From the NCBI GenBank assembly GCA_002702945.1, contig PADF01000010.1, positions 92,272 through 118,344 of the forward strand: a stretch of DNA of 26,073 nt. The letters run 5' to 3'. Below are positions 8,938-17,711 of this stretch, one piece after another. The position numbers were made by a program, and so were the translations under genes. The notes beneath the pieces were generated by a model. That model did no database searches. It saw nothing but the letters and a program-made list of their open reading frames with translations, and was not told where the DNA came from. This DNA is from Methanobacteriota archaeon (GTDB lineage Archaea > Thermoplasmatota > Poseidoniia > Poseidoniales > Poseidoniaceae). Numbering within the stretch: position 1 is the stretch's first letter; the number at the start of each line of letters is the position of its first letter.

Positions 8938-11508
8938 TCACATATAACTTCCAAGATATATGTACACTTGACCATCTTGATGATCTAACCTCATGGTCGA
9001 AAAAGTACTATTTGAGGGGCTAAATTCAAAATTATTTATTCCAGGATTAAGATTTGGAGTTGAATCAATAATTGACCATTCTTGAGTATCATTTCCTAAT
9101 GTTATTTGCACAATATTTACTGGAATCGAATTATTTGATGGATTATAAATCTCAAAATCTGACATCTCAGGATGTAATAGAGTTCCATTCATTGCTGCAG
9201 CCCATACGCTAGTCCAAATACGATGAGATGCTCCTTCTCTAGAAATAATTAGTTCTGGACCTCTTTCAACAGAAATATTGTACTCAGGAATAGGATAAAG
9301 GGATTCAGAACAAATAGTCAAGCTACCCTTATCTGGAACTTTTAGAACTAAAGAAGTGTTTTCTTTTAGTGTTGGAATTTGTGCAATACCTCGATATTCC
9401 ATATCCCAAATCCATGATTCATTAATTGAACTAGGTTTTGCAGGAGTACTGACCTTCGGCTCAAGTTCACAATATTGAGTATCAAGTGATAAGATATTAC
9501 CCGGACTGATAACAAGTCCCCAGTCTGTTAGATTACTACTATCAACATTCCATCCCTCAGAAGGTATTATTGCTCTATTTGGCAATAATGGTTGCATTGG
9601 TAAGAAGGTATTGTTATCAATCATTACAATGTTTAGAACATTTGACCTCATTAAAACAATGAGATCTTGTCCTTTGATACATAATTGATCAGATTCTGGA
9701 GAAATTGACGCATCTAATCCTTGAAAACCTTCAATCCAGTACATTCTTGTTTGGAAATCTATAGATTGCGAAGATAACGGGAAAGAGACATTTATATTTT
9801 CTTGGGAGTCGATATTTATCTCTAAACAACGCTTAACCTCTCCGTTGGATTCGATTAACTGCCAATCAGAACTTGGGTATGCCACCAAGTCGGGATGAAC
9901 TCTAATGGTATCCCATGAGGGTTCATTATCTACGTATGTGATAAGATAAATTTCCTCTGAAATTGGAGAAAAGATCTCACTATTCCAAGTCATATTCAGT
10001 ATTACAGAAGTCTTCATACCTGGTAAAATTTCATCACCACAACCTAAACCATCTATTGAAGGTGAATCATCATCGCTACAGTCCCAATTTATATCCCAAT
10101 TATCAGAAACAATCTCATTAACTCTAGCCAAATCTAATGACCAGTATTGTTTAATCGAAGAAGGATTAATTATCTCAATTTCCAACTCTCCTGCCCAAGT
10201 TCCATTGAATTCAAAAACTGAAAATTGATTTTCAAAGTCGTATTCTATAGAATCGTCCCAATCATCATCCATAGCGAAAGGTGTTTGACTTGGAAGTGAT
10301 ATCATGAATACTAAAAAGAGCACTAAGCCCATTTTCGATACTGAATTGGGTTCTATACCTTTAGGTTCGTCAAGAACTATTGGTATTCTTTTATCAGAAC
10401 CCATGAACAGCAATAGTGGGATAATTACACCAAGAATAGGCAACCAAATTGTAAATCCATCGAATGCTTCAAACATCCATGCAAAGACTAAGATTATCAT
10501 GAATAGGAAAAACTGGTTTGATGGATTTCTAGCATCATTAAGGCCTACTCTGGCGACTAAAACCCTACCGCCTGGGAAAGTAGGAATCGGTAGTAATGAA
10601 ATCCATCCATAGAAGCAGAGTAATGTTCCGGCTTTAGTAAATGGATGAGCCCAAAGTAATCTGACAGAAATATCATCATAGGTAATAACGCTAATTAGAT
10701 TTACCAACAAAGGAGCATCAGAAACATACTGCTTTGAAGTTATTTCAACAAACTCTGGGGTCAAAAATAAACCTACTAGCCAAAGAAAAGTACCGAAAGA
10801 TACGAAGATAATAGGCACAGATAAGGCAACCCAGCCCAAAGATTCTCTATTTTTCCACGGCCTTGCATCCATTCTAGGTAGTGAAGGGATGAGTAATAGT
10901 CCAAATGGCCAGATCAAATATGATTTTGACAAGAAACCTAGGCTGAAAAGTGCGATTGTTGGTTCTGGAAGTGGAAGCAGATGTCCAACTCTAACTCCTT
11001 TTCTTTCGGCCCACTTCTTTTGAACAAATGTCGCAATCAGCATTACTGACATTACTGGTAAAACATATCCAATAAGAGCATCCAAAAATAAAGAATTTTG
11101 AAACCAACCACCCTCCGGTATAGAACCATCAATCCAGTACATTCCTGCCAAAGAAAGTGATACTGCAGTCAAAGACCACATCGCAATTAGACTCTTTTTT
11201 GATGGAAATTGTCTTTCAGGAAGAGGTAGTACCTGTAGAATCCATGGTTCACCAAACTCTAGTTTAATCATCCAACCAAGTTTTTTCAGATAATTATTTG
11301 CGGATTCAACAGAATCATGTATATCTTTTTCATCTTTTGAATCTGCTTTCCAAATAGGCCACCGACTTCCACCAATCTCTCCATACAAATGGAAATATCT
11401 TTTCAAAACAGATTCTAGTAATTGCTTTTGATCCCAAGGCTTTTTTTGAGCAATCAAAGGCTCAATTTGCTCTGAGTCGATAGTTTTTGAACCATTAGCC
11501 TCAGACAT
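8938..11508 (-). CDS. Site-2-protease-like (M50/EGY-type) membrane protein lacking zinc ligands, with large C-terminal ectodomain
   Basis: An 856-residue protein. Residues 1-105 are cytosolic and resemble the N-terminal region of plant/cyanobacterial EGY-type M50 proteins. Residues 107-370 form a bundle of about seven hydrophobic segments aligning with that family. The segment ATFVQKKWAERKGVRVGHL at about 159-177 sits where HExxH normally begins the zinc site (HELGH...RRxGV). HPFTKAGTLLCFYGWISLLP followed by IPTFPGGR (288-315) sits where NLLPxxxLDGGR normally supplies the aspartate. Histidines, glutamate and aspartate are all missing, so it should not be an active metalloprotease. One more helix (391-411) leads to an Asp/Asn-rich, beta-strand-rich ectodomain of about 440 residues. 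ATG 11508 follows GAGGAAG. The M50 assignment rests on patterns I can see, not on a search. Confidence 0.62.
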   Translation of the reverse strand: MSEANGSKTIDSEQIEPLIAQKKPWDQKQLLESVLKRYFHLYGEIGGSRWPIWKADSKDEKDIHDSVESANNYLKKLGWMIKLEFGEPWILQVLPLPERQFPSKKSLIAMWSLTAVSLSLAGMYWIDGSIPEGGWFQNSLFLDALIGYVLPVMSVMLIATFVQKKWAERKGVRVGHLLPLPEPTIALFSLGFLSKSYLIWPFGLLLIPSLPRMDARPWKNRESLGWVALSVPIIFVSFGTFLWLVGLFLTPEFVEITSKQYVSDAPLLVNLISVITYDDISVRLLWAHPFTKAGTLLCFYGWISLLPIPTFPGGRVLVARVGLNDARNPSNQFFLFMIILVFAWMFEAFDGFTIWLPILGVIIPLLLFMGSDKRIPIVLDEPKGIEPNSVSKMGLVLFLVFMISLPSQTPFAMDDDWDDSIEYDFENQFSVFEFNGTWAGELEIEIINPSSIKQYWSLDLARVNEIVSDNWDINWDCSDDDSPSIDGLGCGDEILPGMKTSVILNMTWNSEIFSPISEEIYLITYVDNEPSWDTIRVHPDLVAYPSSDWQLIESNGEVKRCLEINIDSQENINVSFPLSSQSIDFQTRMYWIEGFQGLDASISPESDQLCIKGQDLIVLMRSNVLNIVMIDNNTFLPMQPLLPNRAIIPSEGWNVDSSNLTDWGLVISPGNILSLDTQYCELEPKVSTPAKPSSINESWIWDMEYRGIAQIPTLKENTSLVLKVPDKGSLTICSESLYPIPEYNISVERGPELIISREGASHRIWTSVWAAAMNGTLLHPEMSDFEIYNPSNNSIPVNIVQITLGNDTQEWSIIDSTPNLNPGINNFEFSPSNSTFSTMRLDHQDGQVYIYLGSYM

Positions 11509-11572
11509 TTGACTTCCTCGATGTTAACCTGTCGGGATTTTCCTACTTTAACCATCGGAGAATAAGGATTGA

Positions 11573-11578
11573 AAAAAT
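11573..11578 (-). terminator. T-tract after the ATP synthase operon
   Basis: Six consecutive T residues on the reverse strand, 4 nt after the atpD stop codon. Archaeal RNA polymerase commonly ends at such T-rich tracts. The 73-bp interval to the next gene start (11509-11581) must also carry that gene's promoter. A GGTTAAAG at about 11542-11549 is the only TATA-like candidate seen. Confidence 0.4.
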
Positions 11579-11581
11579 CAA

Positions 11582-12199
11582 TCACTTATTCTTGAAACGC
11601 TTGAGACGGAATGTTTCCTCTCTTTCCATTTCTTCTAGTCTAAGTTGAATAAATACCTTAGCTTCTTCTAGTTCTGGGATTACTTTGAACTCCAAAGCAT
11701 TTACACGTCGCTTAGTCGCTTCAATTTCTTCTAATAATCGCTTAAGAGTAGCTTCCATTTCAGAAGCAATAACAATCTTTTCAATCAAGTTGCTAAATGA
11801 ATCTCCTGCCTCATCAATATACGGAGAAGAACCAATGTATCCAACTCCTCTCTCCTTGAATGTTGATTTCAAGTTAGAACCGCTGACACTAGGAACAACT
11901 ACTCCCATTATGTTTCTTCTCTCAACTTCGACTTCAGGATGGGCACTGTTAGCAATTGCAGTTGCCCTAACAGCAAGACCACCTTCTATTGCATTAGCCA
12001 AATCAATTCTCTGTTTAGCTAATCTGTAGGAATCTGTAAGATCACGCTTTGCTTCAATCATTTTTGATAAAAGTTGACGGAACTCATGGAATAGACCATC
12101 TCGCTTCATCTTCAGTAATTTGTAGCCATTTTTAGTTTGTTTAATCCTTGCTTTGAGCTTGATTAGTTCACTTCTTGTTGGTTTAATATCCAAAGCCAT
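11582..12199 (-). CDS. atpD: A-type ATP synthase subunit D (central stalk)
   Basis: A 205-residue subunit D, the long antiparallel coiled coil that turns inside the A3B3 head. It has the family N-terminus (DIKPTRSELIKLKARIKQ, then LLKMKRDGLFHEF), a central globular loop containing GVVVPSV, and a C-terminal helix ending in RRVNALEFKVIPELEEAK, then EREETFRLKRFK. The motif RRVNALE is typical of V/A-ATPase D. ATG 12199 is preceded by AGGTGA with seven bases of spacing. It is the last gene of the nine-gene operon and is followed by a T-tract. Confidence 0.96.
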   Translation of the reverse strand: MALDIKPTRSELIKLKARIKQTKNGYKLLKMKRDGLFHEFRQLLSKMIEAKRDLTDSYRLAKQRIDLANAIEGGLAVRATAIANSAHPEVEVERRNIMGVVVPSVSGSNLKSTFKERGVGYIGSSPYIDEAGDSFSNLIEKIVIASEMEATLKRLLEEIEATKRRVNALEFKVIPELEEAKVFIQLRLEEMEREETFRLKRFKNK

Positions 12200-12222
12200 G
12201 AAAAATCACCTCAATTATCTAT

Positions 12223-13602
12223 TCATTCTTTATTCTCAGGATGATACTTTTCAATCCACTTTTGATCTAGACGTACAAGATACTTAGTATCGATAGAAGA
12301 CATCAAATTCCAACACAAATCTAAGGTTTCGTCAATTGAACGGTCCTCGTCTCGAGTTTGTCTTAGGAATTTATCTTCGAAAACTCCAGAGAAGTCTAGT
12401 AATTGCTTATCACGTTCATTTAGTGCATCTTCACCAACAATTGCAACTAATCCTCTAAGTTCACGGCCTTGAGCATAAGCGGCATACATCTGATCAGAAA
12501 CTGATTTGTGATCTTCTCTGGTTGTTTTCTCACCGATACATGAACCCATCAAACGAGAAAGTGATGGTAAAACATTGATTGGCGGATAGATACCTTGTTG
12601 ATGTAATTCACGAGAAATAACAATCTGACCCTCAGTAATATATCCAGAAAGATCGGGTATCGGGTGAGTAATATCGTCACCAGGCATTGTTAAAATTGGG
12701 AATTGGGTGATTGAACCTTTCTTACCCTTAACAATTCCAGCACGCTCGTAAAGCATAGCCAAATCCGTATACATATATCCAGGATAACCTCTACGCCCAG
12801 GAACTTCTTCACGTGCAGCACCTATTTGTCTAAGTGCATCGCAATAGTTTGTCATATCTGTATAAATAACAAGTACGTGGTAGTCCTTTTCAAAAGCCAA
12901 ATATTCCGCAGCAGTCAAAGCAAGACGAGGGGTAATGATTCTCTCAACTGCTGGATCATCTGCAAGGTTTACGAACAGAACTGCATTTTCTAGAGCACCT
13001 GTTCTCTCCAAATCAGAACGGAAGAAATTATATTCTTCAGCAGTGATACCCATGGCACAGAAAACAACAATAAATTCTTCATCAGAATCTTTCAGTGTTG
13101 CTTGTCTAGCAATTTGAAGAGCAATGTCGTTGTGCGGTAAACCAGAAGCAGAGAAAATTGGTAACTTCTGTCCTCGAACTAGGGTTGTACAGCAATCGAT
13201 AGCAGATATCCCGGTTTGAATAAAATCATGCGGGCTTTGACGGCTATATGGATTGATAGCGGCACCGATAATATCGGCTTTCTCATCTGCAACAATCTGT
13301 GGGCCTCCATCTCTTGGCCTACCAGCACCGTCTAGAATTCTTCCTACAAGTTCAGTACTAACTGGAAGTTTGAAAACATCTCCCATGAAAGTTACTCCGG
13401 ATTCTCGATCAATTTTAGCAGTCCCTTCGAAAACTTGTACAATGACCAAATCATCGGATGTATCCAATACTTGTCCATTCTTGATAGTACCATTTGACAA
13501 TCTTAGAGTTACGATTTCACCAAATGCTACAGGTTCTGTTTTATTCAAAAAGACCAATGGCCCTTTAACGTCAGTAATTGTTCTGTATTCTTTTCCACTC
13601 AT
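12223..13602 (-). CDS. atpB: A-type ATP synthase subunit B (non-catalytic head subunit)
   Basis: About 459 residues, normal length for archaeal AtpB. It alternates with A in the A3B3 hexamer and binds nucleotide without hydrolysing it. The P-loop position is degenerate ([10 protein letters not shown]), as is usual for B. Other hallmarks are [30 protein letters not shown], the segment [18 protein letters not shown], and [15 protein letters not shown]. The start is ATG 13602-13600, five bases after GGAGTGA, whose first G belongs to the TAG stop of atpA. A GTG at 13611 is also in frame but lies inside the Shine-Dalgarno. Confidence 0.97.
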   Translation of the reverse strand: MSGKEYRTITDVKGPLVFLNKTEPVAFGEIVTLRLSNGTIKNGQVLDTSDDLVIVQVFEGTAKIDRESGVTFMGDVFKLPVSTELVGRILDGAGRPRDGGPQIVADEKADIIGAAINPYSRQSPHDFIQTGISAIDCCTTLVRGQKLPIFSASGLPHNDIALQIARQATLKDSDEEFIVVFCAMGITAEEYNFFRSDLERTGALENAVLFVNLADDPAVERIITPRLALTAAEYLAFEKDYHVLVIYTDMTNYCDALRQIGAAREEVPGRRGYPGYMYTDLAMLYERAGIVKGKKGSITQFPILTMPGDDITHPIPDLSGYITEGQIVISRELHQQGIYPPINVLPSLSRLMGSCIGEKTTREDHKSVSDQMYAAYAQGRELRGLVAIVGEDALNERDKQLLDFSGVFEDKFLRQTRDEDRSIDETLDLCWNLMSSIDTKYLVRLDQKWIEKYHPENKE

Positions 13603-13613
13603 ATCTATCACTC

Positions 13614-15353
13614 CTAGTTATCCTCCACAGTATTCGCGATTTCTTCATTCATCGACTTAATCATTTCATCAATTGTGTCTATGTAACCTTTCTCAAATCT
13701 TCCTCTCATCAAGTCAGTTCTTGCTGGAACATTTACAACGTCGTTCAATTGTCCACCATTAGCCATTGCAGACTTAGCCGACTCTTGGAATGAAAGAATT
13801 GCTTTTGCCATCTTGTATTGAAGATGGATATCACAGTAAGCATCAACTTCATGGAAACCATTCTGTTGAAGGAAGAATTCACGAATCATTCTTGCAACTT
13901 CAAGAGTCAATTGTTGATCGACTGGAAGAGCATCTGAACCAACTAATTGGACAATCTCTTGTAATTCAGCTTCAACTTGCAAAAGACCACTAATTTGAGT
14001 TCTAATTTCAGGGAAGTCTTGGGCAATGTTATCTCTAAACCATTGGTCTAAACTTTGAGGATATAGAGAATAAGAATTCAACCAGTTAATTGCCGGGAAG
14101 TGTCTTTGCCTTGCCAAACCAGCATCTAGACCCCAGAAAACCTTGACTATTCTCAGTGTTCCTTGAGAAACTGGTTCTGAAATATCTCCACCTGGAGGAG
14201 ATACTGCACCTATTACAGTTACAGAACCATCATCACCGTTTAGAGTTTCAACACGGCCTGCTCTTTCATAGAATTCAGCAATTCTAGATGATAGATAAGC
14301 AGGATATCCTTCTTCACCAGGCATTTCTTCAAGACGCGAGGAAATTTCACGCATTGCTTCTGCCCAGCGGGAAGTTGAATCTGCCATCAATGCAACATCA
14401 TATCCCATATCACGGAAATATTCAGCAATTGTAATTCCTGTATATACCGAAGCTTCTCTAGCAGCAACAGGCATATTCGAAGTATTTGCAATCATTACAG
14501 TTCTATTCATCAATGGCTTACCAGTGTTAGGATCTATCAAATGCGGGAATTCATCAAGAACTTCTGTCATCTCATTTCCTCTCTCTCCACAACCGATGTA
14601 AACAACAAGTTGAGCATCAGAGTATTTAGCTAATGATTGCTGAGTAACTGTCTTTCCAGAACCAAAGGGACCAGGAATACCAGCAGCACCACCCTTAGCA
14701 AGCGGGAATAGGAAATCCAAAATCCTCATACCTGTTACCAAAGGAGTATCAGGTGCATACTTTTGACGATATGGACGAGGTGAACGAACCGGCCACTTTT
14801 GCATCATCTGTAATTCTGTTCCATCATCTAAAACGCATACAGTTTGTGTAACATTGAAATCACCTGATTCAATTGACTTTACTTTACCACTAACGCCTGG
14901 AGGGACCATGATTTTGTGAACAATAGTTTCAGTTTCTTGGACGTTACCTATTACTTGTCCACTTTCAACTTCATCTCCTTTGGAGACAACTGGCTCAAAT
15001 GTCCAAATCTTCTCTAGGTCGAATGCATCAGCGTCTACACCTCTAGTGATGAAAACACCCATGACTTCTTCCAAGGTGGCCAAAGGCCTTTGGATTCCAT
15101 CATAGATTTGAGTCAGTAAGCCCGGTCCTAGAGATACTGAAAGCGTTTCTTCAGTATTCAGTACCGGTTCTCCTGGCCTTATTCCGGAAGTATCTTCATA
15201 AACTTGGATAACTGCTTTATCCCCGTGTAATTCAATTACTTCTCCCATTAGTCCTTCTTCGCCAACTCGAACAACGTCATACATTGCTGCATTCATACCA
15301 GTTGCTGTCACAACAGGGCCAGATATTCGGTATATTACTCCTTCATTACTCAT
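13614..15353 (-). CDS. atpA: A-type ATP synthase subunit A (catalytic head subunit)
   Basis: About 579 residues. It carries the catalytic sites where ATP is made from ADP and phosphate. Walker A GPFGSGKT is at 228-235, followed by [12 protein letters not shown] with catalytic Glu near 257. The archaeal/vacuolar non-homologous insertion is at about 115-190. [19 protein letters not shown] and [12 protein letters not shown] are family hallmarks. There is no intein at the P-loop, unlike some archaeal AtpA. The start is ATG 15353, eight bases after an AAAGGAGG Shine-Dalgarno; the frame stays open upstream to 15386 into atpF, but the Shine-Dalgarno places the true start here. The atpF stop lies 24 nt upstream. 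Confidence 0.98.
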   Translation of the reverse strand: MSNEGVIYRISGPVVTATGMNAAMYDVVRVGEEGLMGEVIELHGDKAVIQVYEDTSGIRPGEPVLNTEETLSVSLGPGLLTQIYDGIQRPLATLEEVMGVFITRGVDADAFDLEKIWTFEPVVSKGDEVESGQVIGNVQETETIVHKIMVPPGVSGKVKSIESGDFNVTQTVCVLDDGTELQMMQKWPVRSPRPYRQKYAPDTPLVTGMRILDFLFPLAKGGAAGIPGPFGSGKTVTQQSLAKYSDAQLVVYIGCGERGNEMTEVLDEFPHLIDPNTGKPLMNRTVMIANTSNMPVAAREASVYTGITIAEYFRDMGYDVALMADSTSRWAEAMREISSRLEEMPGEEGYPAYLSSRIAEFYERAGRVETLNGDDGSVTVIGAVSPPGGDISEPVSQGTLRIVKVFWGLDAGLARQRHFPAINWLNSYSLYPQSLDQWFRDNIAQDFPEIRTQISGLLQVEAELQEIVQLVGSDALPVDQQLTLEVARMIREFFLQQNGFHEVDAYCDIHLQYKMAKAILSFQESAKSAMANGGQLNDVVNVPARTDLMRGRFEKGYIDTIDEMIKSMNEEIANTVEDN

Positions 15354-15376
15354 TTTTTTTCCTCCTTTTTGGAATA

Positions 15377-15676
15377 TCATTTCCATAAATCGACTCCTAT
15401 AGCCTTACGAATTGTATCACGCAAGGTTGTATCCTCTTCCGTACCAATTCCTAGTACAGTCGGGGTTACTGATGCAGAAAGTCTGTGTTTTAGACGATCT
15501 GGCAACGATGCTAGAATTGCGGAGTCGATCACAACAATTCCTACATCTTTTGAATTTAATAGAGATTTCAATGCAGACGCCATATCTGCATCGTCTTCTG
15601 GATTAGTAATATTTGAGATTCCAGCCAACTGGAATCCTAATGTGAATTCTGGAGAACCTACAACTGCTAAATCCAT
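15377..15676 (-). CDS. atpF: A-type ATP synthase subunit F (central stalk)
   Basis: A 99-residue subunit F of the rotor stalk, which packs against D. It shows the small CheY-like fold: [20 protein letters not shown] at the N-terminus, [18 protein letters not shown] in the middle and a predicted C-terminal helix in contact with the head. Length is normal for the family. ATG 15676 follows AGGTGATATT, where the TGAGGTG directly succeeds the TGA stop of atpC. A is the next gene, after 24 nt. Confidence 0.93.
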   Translation of the reverse strand: MDLAVVGSPEFTLGFQLAGISNITNPEDDADMASALKSLLNSKDVGIVVIDSAILASLPDRLKHRLSASVTPTVLGIGTEEDTTLRDTIRKAIGVDLWK

Positions 15677-15688
15677 AATATCACCTCA

Positions 15689-16723
15689 TCATAGTATGTG
15701 TGCCTCTAACACATCTTCGGGCAAACCTGCGAGTCGTCCTCGAACGATTATTCGCAAATCAGCCACTTCTTGAACCTTCATTGAAATATAGTGTACAATT
15801 GGTAAAGCTGAAACAGGGTGCAAATAACTCATCTTTTGCATGAATTCATGCTCTTGTTTTTTGAACCAAGTAACAATAGGGTCTAGACTTCTAACTTGAA
15901 CGGATTCTTGTAATAATTGTTCAAATTCAGACATATCAAATCTGCTCGATGCTCTTAAGACATCCATCATTGAATCTTTTCCTCCGGCAGCAATGGAAGA
16001 AAAACTGCTTGGCGGTAATAATCTGCCACCAGGCAATAGCAGAGTGGATATTTCTTCAAACCCAATACCCATTGAGTCTGATTCTAAAATATTCAATATA
16101 TTCCTATGATCTATTTCAAGAGAAAGATAGTTTCTTAAGTAGCGGGAAGCAGGTTTTGGGGATGATAATTGCTTTGTTGCATTGCTGAAATAATGCCTAT
16201 CTAAGGCATCTTCATAATCAGAAAGCCTAGAGTCTTCGGGCAAAGAAATTAGTGATTGACCAAACGATTTTCGCCTCATTTGAGTAACTGCTGAACGTAA
16301 ATCATCAGCATTTTCGATTATTTTTAGCCAGGGTGTATTAATATCATTTAATTCTGGTAAAATCGAGTGAGCTACTTTTTCAAGTTCCACATCATTCATT
16401 ACAGCCCTTAAGACAACCTTCGCATTTTGATATTCAAATCTAGAAGTATAAACTTCTACCATTGATTTAATCTTACCATTACACATTGATACTATGTCGC
16501 TTAGTTCGACTTCTAAATTATGCGTCAAGGCAGCCTCTACTAGGTCGCCTCCGCTAAACTTACTGGCATACAGATTAATTTCTTCGGCATAACCGATGTT
16601 ACTTACTGCAACTGTGAGTTGATCGGGAGATTGGTGAATTAACTGACGCATACGCGCCAAATCTGCAAGTTTCTTGCGACGAGACTTTGCTCTCGAAGCA
16701 ACATATGCAGTATTACCAATCAT
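15689..16723 (-). CDS. atpC: A-type ATP synthase subunit C (rotor-ring coupler)
   Basis: A 344-residue subunit C (homologue of V-ATPase d), which seats the central stalk onto the K ring. The sequence is mostly helical in three repeated parts, starting with NTAYVASRAKSRRKKLADLA. It contains YLRNYLSLEIDHRNILNIL near 208-226 and the C-terminal PIVHYISMKVQEVADLRIIV followed by RGRLAGLPED, the classic end of this family. ATG 16723 follows AGGTGATTTA, whose AG is part of the atpE TAG stop. Length is slightly below the usual 350-380. Confidence 0.93.
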   Translation of the reverse strand: MIGNTAYVASRAKSRRKKLADLARMRQLIHQSPDQLTVAVSNIGYAEEINLYASKFSGGDLVEAALTHNLEVELSDIVSMCNGKIKSMVEVYTSRFEYQNAKVVLRAVMNDVELEKVAHSILPELNDINTPWLKIIENADDLRSAVTQMRRKSFGQSLISLPEDSRLSDYEDALDRHYFSNATKQLSSPKPASRYLRNYLSLEIDHRNILNILESDSMGIGFEEISTLLLPGGRLLPPSSFSSIAAGGKDSMMDVLRASSRFDMSEFEQLLQESVQVRSLDPIVTWFKKQEHEFMQKMSYLHPVSALPIVHYISMKVQEVADLRIIVRGRLAGLPEDVLEAHIL

Positions 16724-16731
16724 TAAATCAC

Positions 16732-17295
16732 CTAACCAAATAATATTGTGTTCACTGAAGACAGTGAGTCATTCCAAGCACTTTCTAAAAGAGTATCAAA
16801 TCTCATGTCATAAGAAACCGAACCATCTGGAGCTTCGAGGATAAATCCTCCCAATCCTTCAACAGATTCACCCATCTTTCTCTTACCACTCAAGCCGTCC
16901 AATGCTTTACGATCAACCTCAACGGGTCTTACGATATAATCGGCACCTGCCATTTTTCCGGCTTTAGCCATCATTGACTTTAGCATGCTTGCTCGTCCTT
17001 TGAATCCTGGATCTGCAAGTTGTTCCTTAACAGCATCATGAGTAGTGTCCAATGCTTTTCTCCTAGCAATCAAAACTTCTTTTTGATTGGTTTGGCGAGC
17101 ACTGGCAACGACCTCTCTAGCGATTTTTACAACTTCTCTTTCTGCCCTACTACTTGCTTCATTATGAATTACTTCAGCCTTAGATTCTGCTTCAGAGATA
17201 ATCTCTTTTGCTTCATCTTTGGCCTTCTTAAGAAGGGCTTTAGCCTCGGCATCTGCGGATGCAGCGATATCTTTTGCTAATGTTTCTAGCGTCAT
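16732..17295 (-). CDS. atpE: A-type ATP synthase subunit E (peripheral stalk)
   Basis: About 187 residues. It pairs with H to form the peripheral stalk that links the head to the stator. The N-terminal half is an Ala/Lys/Glu coiled coil (KAKDEAKEIISEAESKAEVI). The C-terminal half is globular, with GLGGFILEAPDGSVSYDMRF followed by DTLLES, a conserved E-subunit ending. The start is ATG 17295, eight bases after GGAGG; the in-frame TTG at 17310 lies upstream of that Shine-Dalgarno. It is separated from atpK by the longest gap in the operon, which contains a hairpin. Confidence 0.93.
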   Translation of the reverse strand: MTLETLAKDIAASADAEAKALLKKAKDEAKEIISEAESKAEVIHNEASSRAEREVVKIAREVVASARQTNQKEVLIARRKALDTTHDAVKEQLADPGFKGRASMLKSMMAKAGKMAGADYIVRPVEVDRKALDGLSGKRKMGESVEGLGGFILEAPDGSVSYDMRFDTLLESAWNDSLSSVNTILFG

Positions 17296-17324
17296 TTTAG
17301 TTTCCTCCAAATTTCTTCCGAAAA

Positions 17325-17339
17325 CCTGTCAAAGACAGG
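17325..17339 (-). promoter_or_regulatory. Hairpin in the atpK-atpE intercistronic gap
   Basis: On the reverse strand CCTGTC-TTT-GACAGG is followed directly by TTTT. It is a perfect 6-bp stem with a 3-base loop, in the 61-nt gap after the gene for ring subunit K. Other junctions in the operon are 1 to 31 nt and none has such a stem. It may stop part of the transcription, or protect the upstream mRNA end, giving more K than E-C-F-A-B-D. Confidence 0.5.
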
Positions 17340-17356
17340 AGTTCGAATCTACTTCC

Positions 17357-17680
17357 TTACTGAAGGAATAGTGGCAATGCACCAAGAATCACAATAGATT
17401 CTGGCAACGCTGTAAAAATAAGCGCGACACCGAATTTGCTTCCATCTTCTGCAAGCATTCCGACTGCAGCACTACCAATAGCTGCTTGGGAGAAACCTGC
17501 ACCGATGGCCGCTAGACCAAGTGCTAGACCGACACCAATCATGCCGATATCTCCAGTTATGTCGTTTGAATCGTCTTCAGTAGTTGCTGCATCTTGAGCA
17601 GCTACACCTTGGGCAACCAAGGATACTACCATTAGTACGATCAATGTTCTTAGGCTTATTTTCAGGGTATTTTTATTCAT
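17357..17680 (-). CDS. atpK: A-type ATP synthase subunit K (membrane rotor ring proteolipid)
   Basis: A 107-residue c-type proteolipid. Residues 1-29 look like a cleavable signal sequence (basic start, hydrophobic core, end near GVAAQ), followed by an acidic stretch. One helical hairpin follows: helix 1 at 43-70 with glycine/alanine repeats and Gln65, then helix 2 at 83-105 with the ion-carrying Glu94 in ALPESIVILG. One hairpin per polypeptide means one carboxylate per two helices. Gln65 and Ser95 are at positions that help bind sodium in Na+ rings, but the Thr/Tyr ligands are not evident, so ion choice cannot be decided. ATG 17680 follows GGAGGTAGCAAAA, and the frame upstream of it is not part of the gene. 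Confidence 0.93.
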   Translation of the reverse strand: MNKNTLKISLRTLIVLMVVSLVAQGVAAQDAATTEDDSNDITGDIGMIGVGLALGLAAIGAGFSQAAIGSAAVGMLAEDGSKFGVALIFTALPESIVILGALPLFLQ

Positions 17681-17711
17681 TTTTGCTACCTCCATTTTTT
17701 TGTCCGTTGGA

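Noticed and set aside
13253..13660. Plus-strand open frame of 135 codons opposite atpB
   Set aside because: Antisense to a highly conserved gene with strong family motifs; composition is that of a reverse-complement shadow.
13614..15353. Possible intein in atpA at the P-loop
   Set aside because: The catalytic subunit has normal length and an uninterrupted GPFGSGKT motif.
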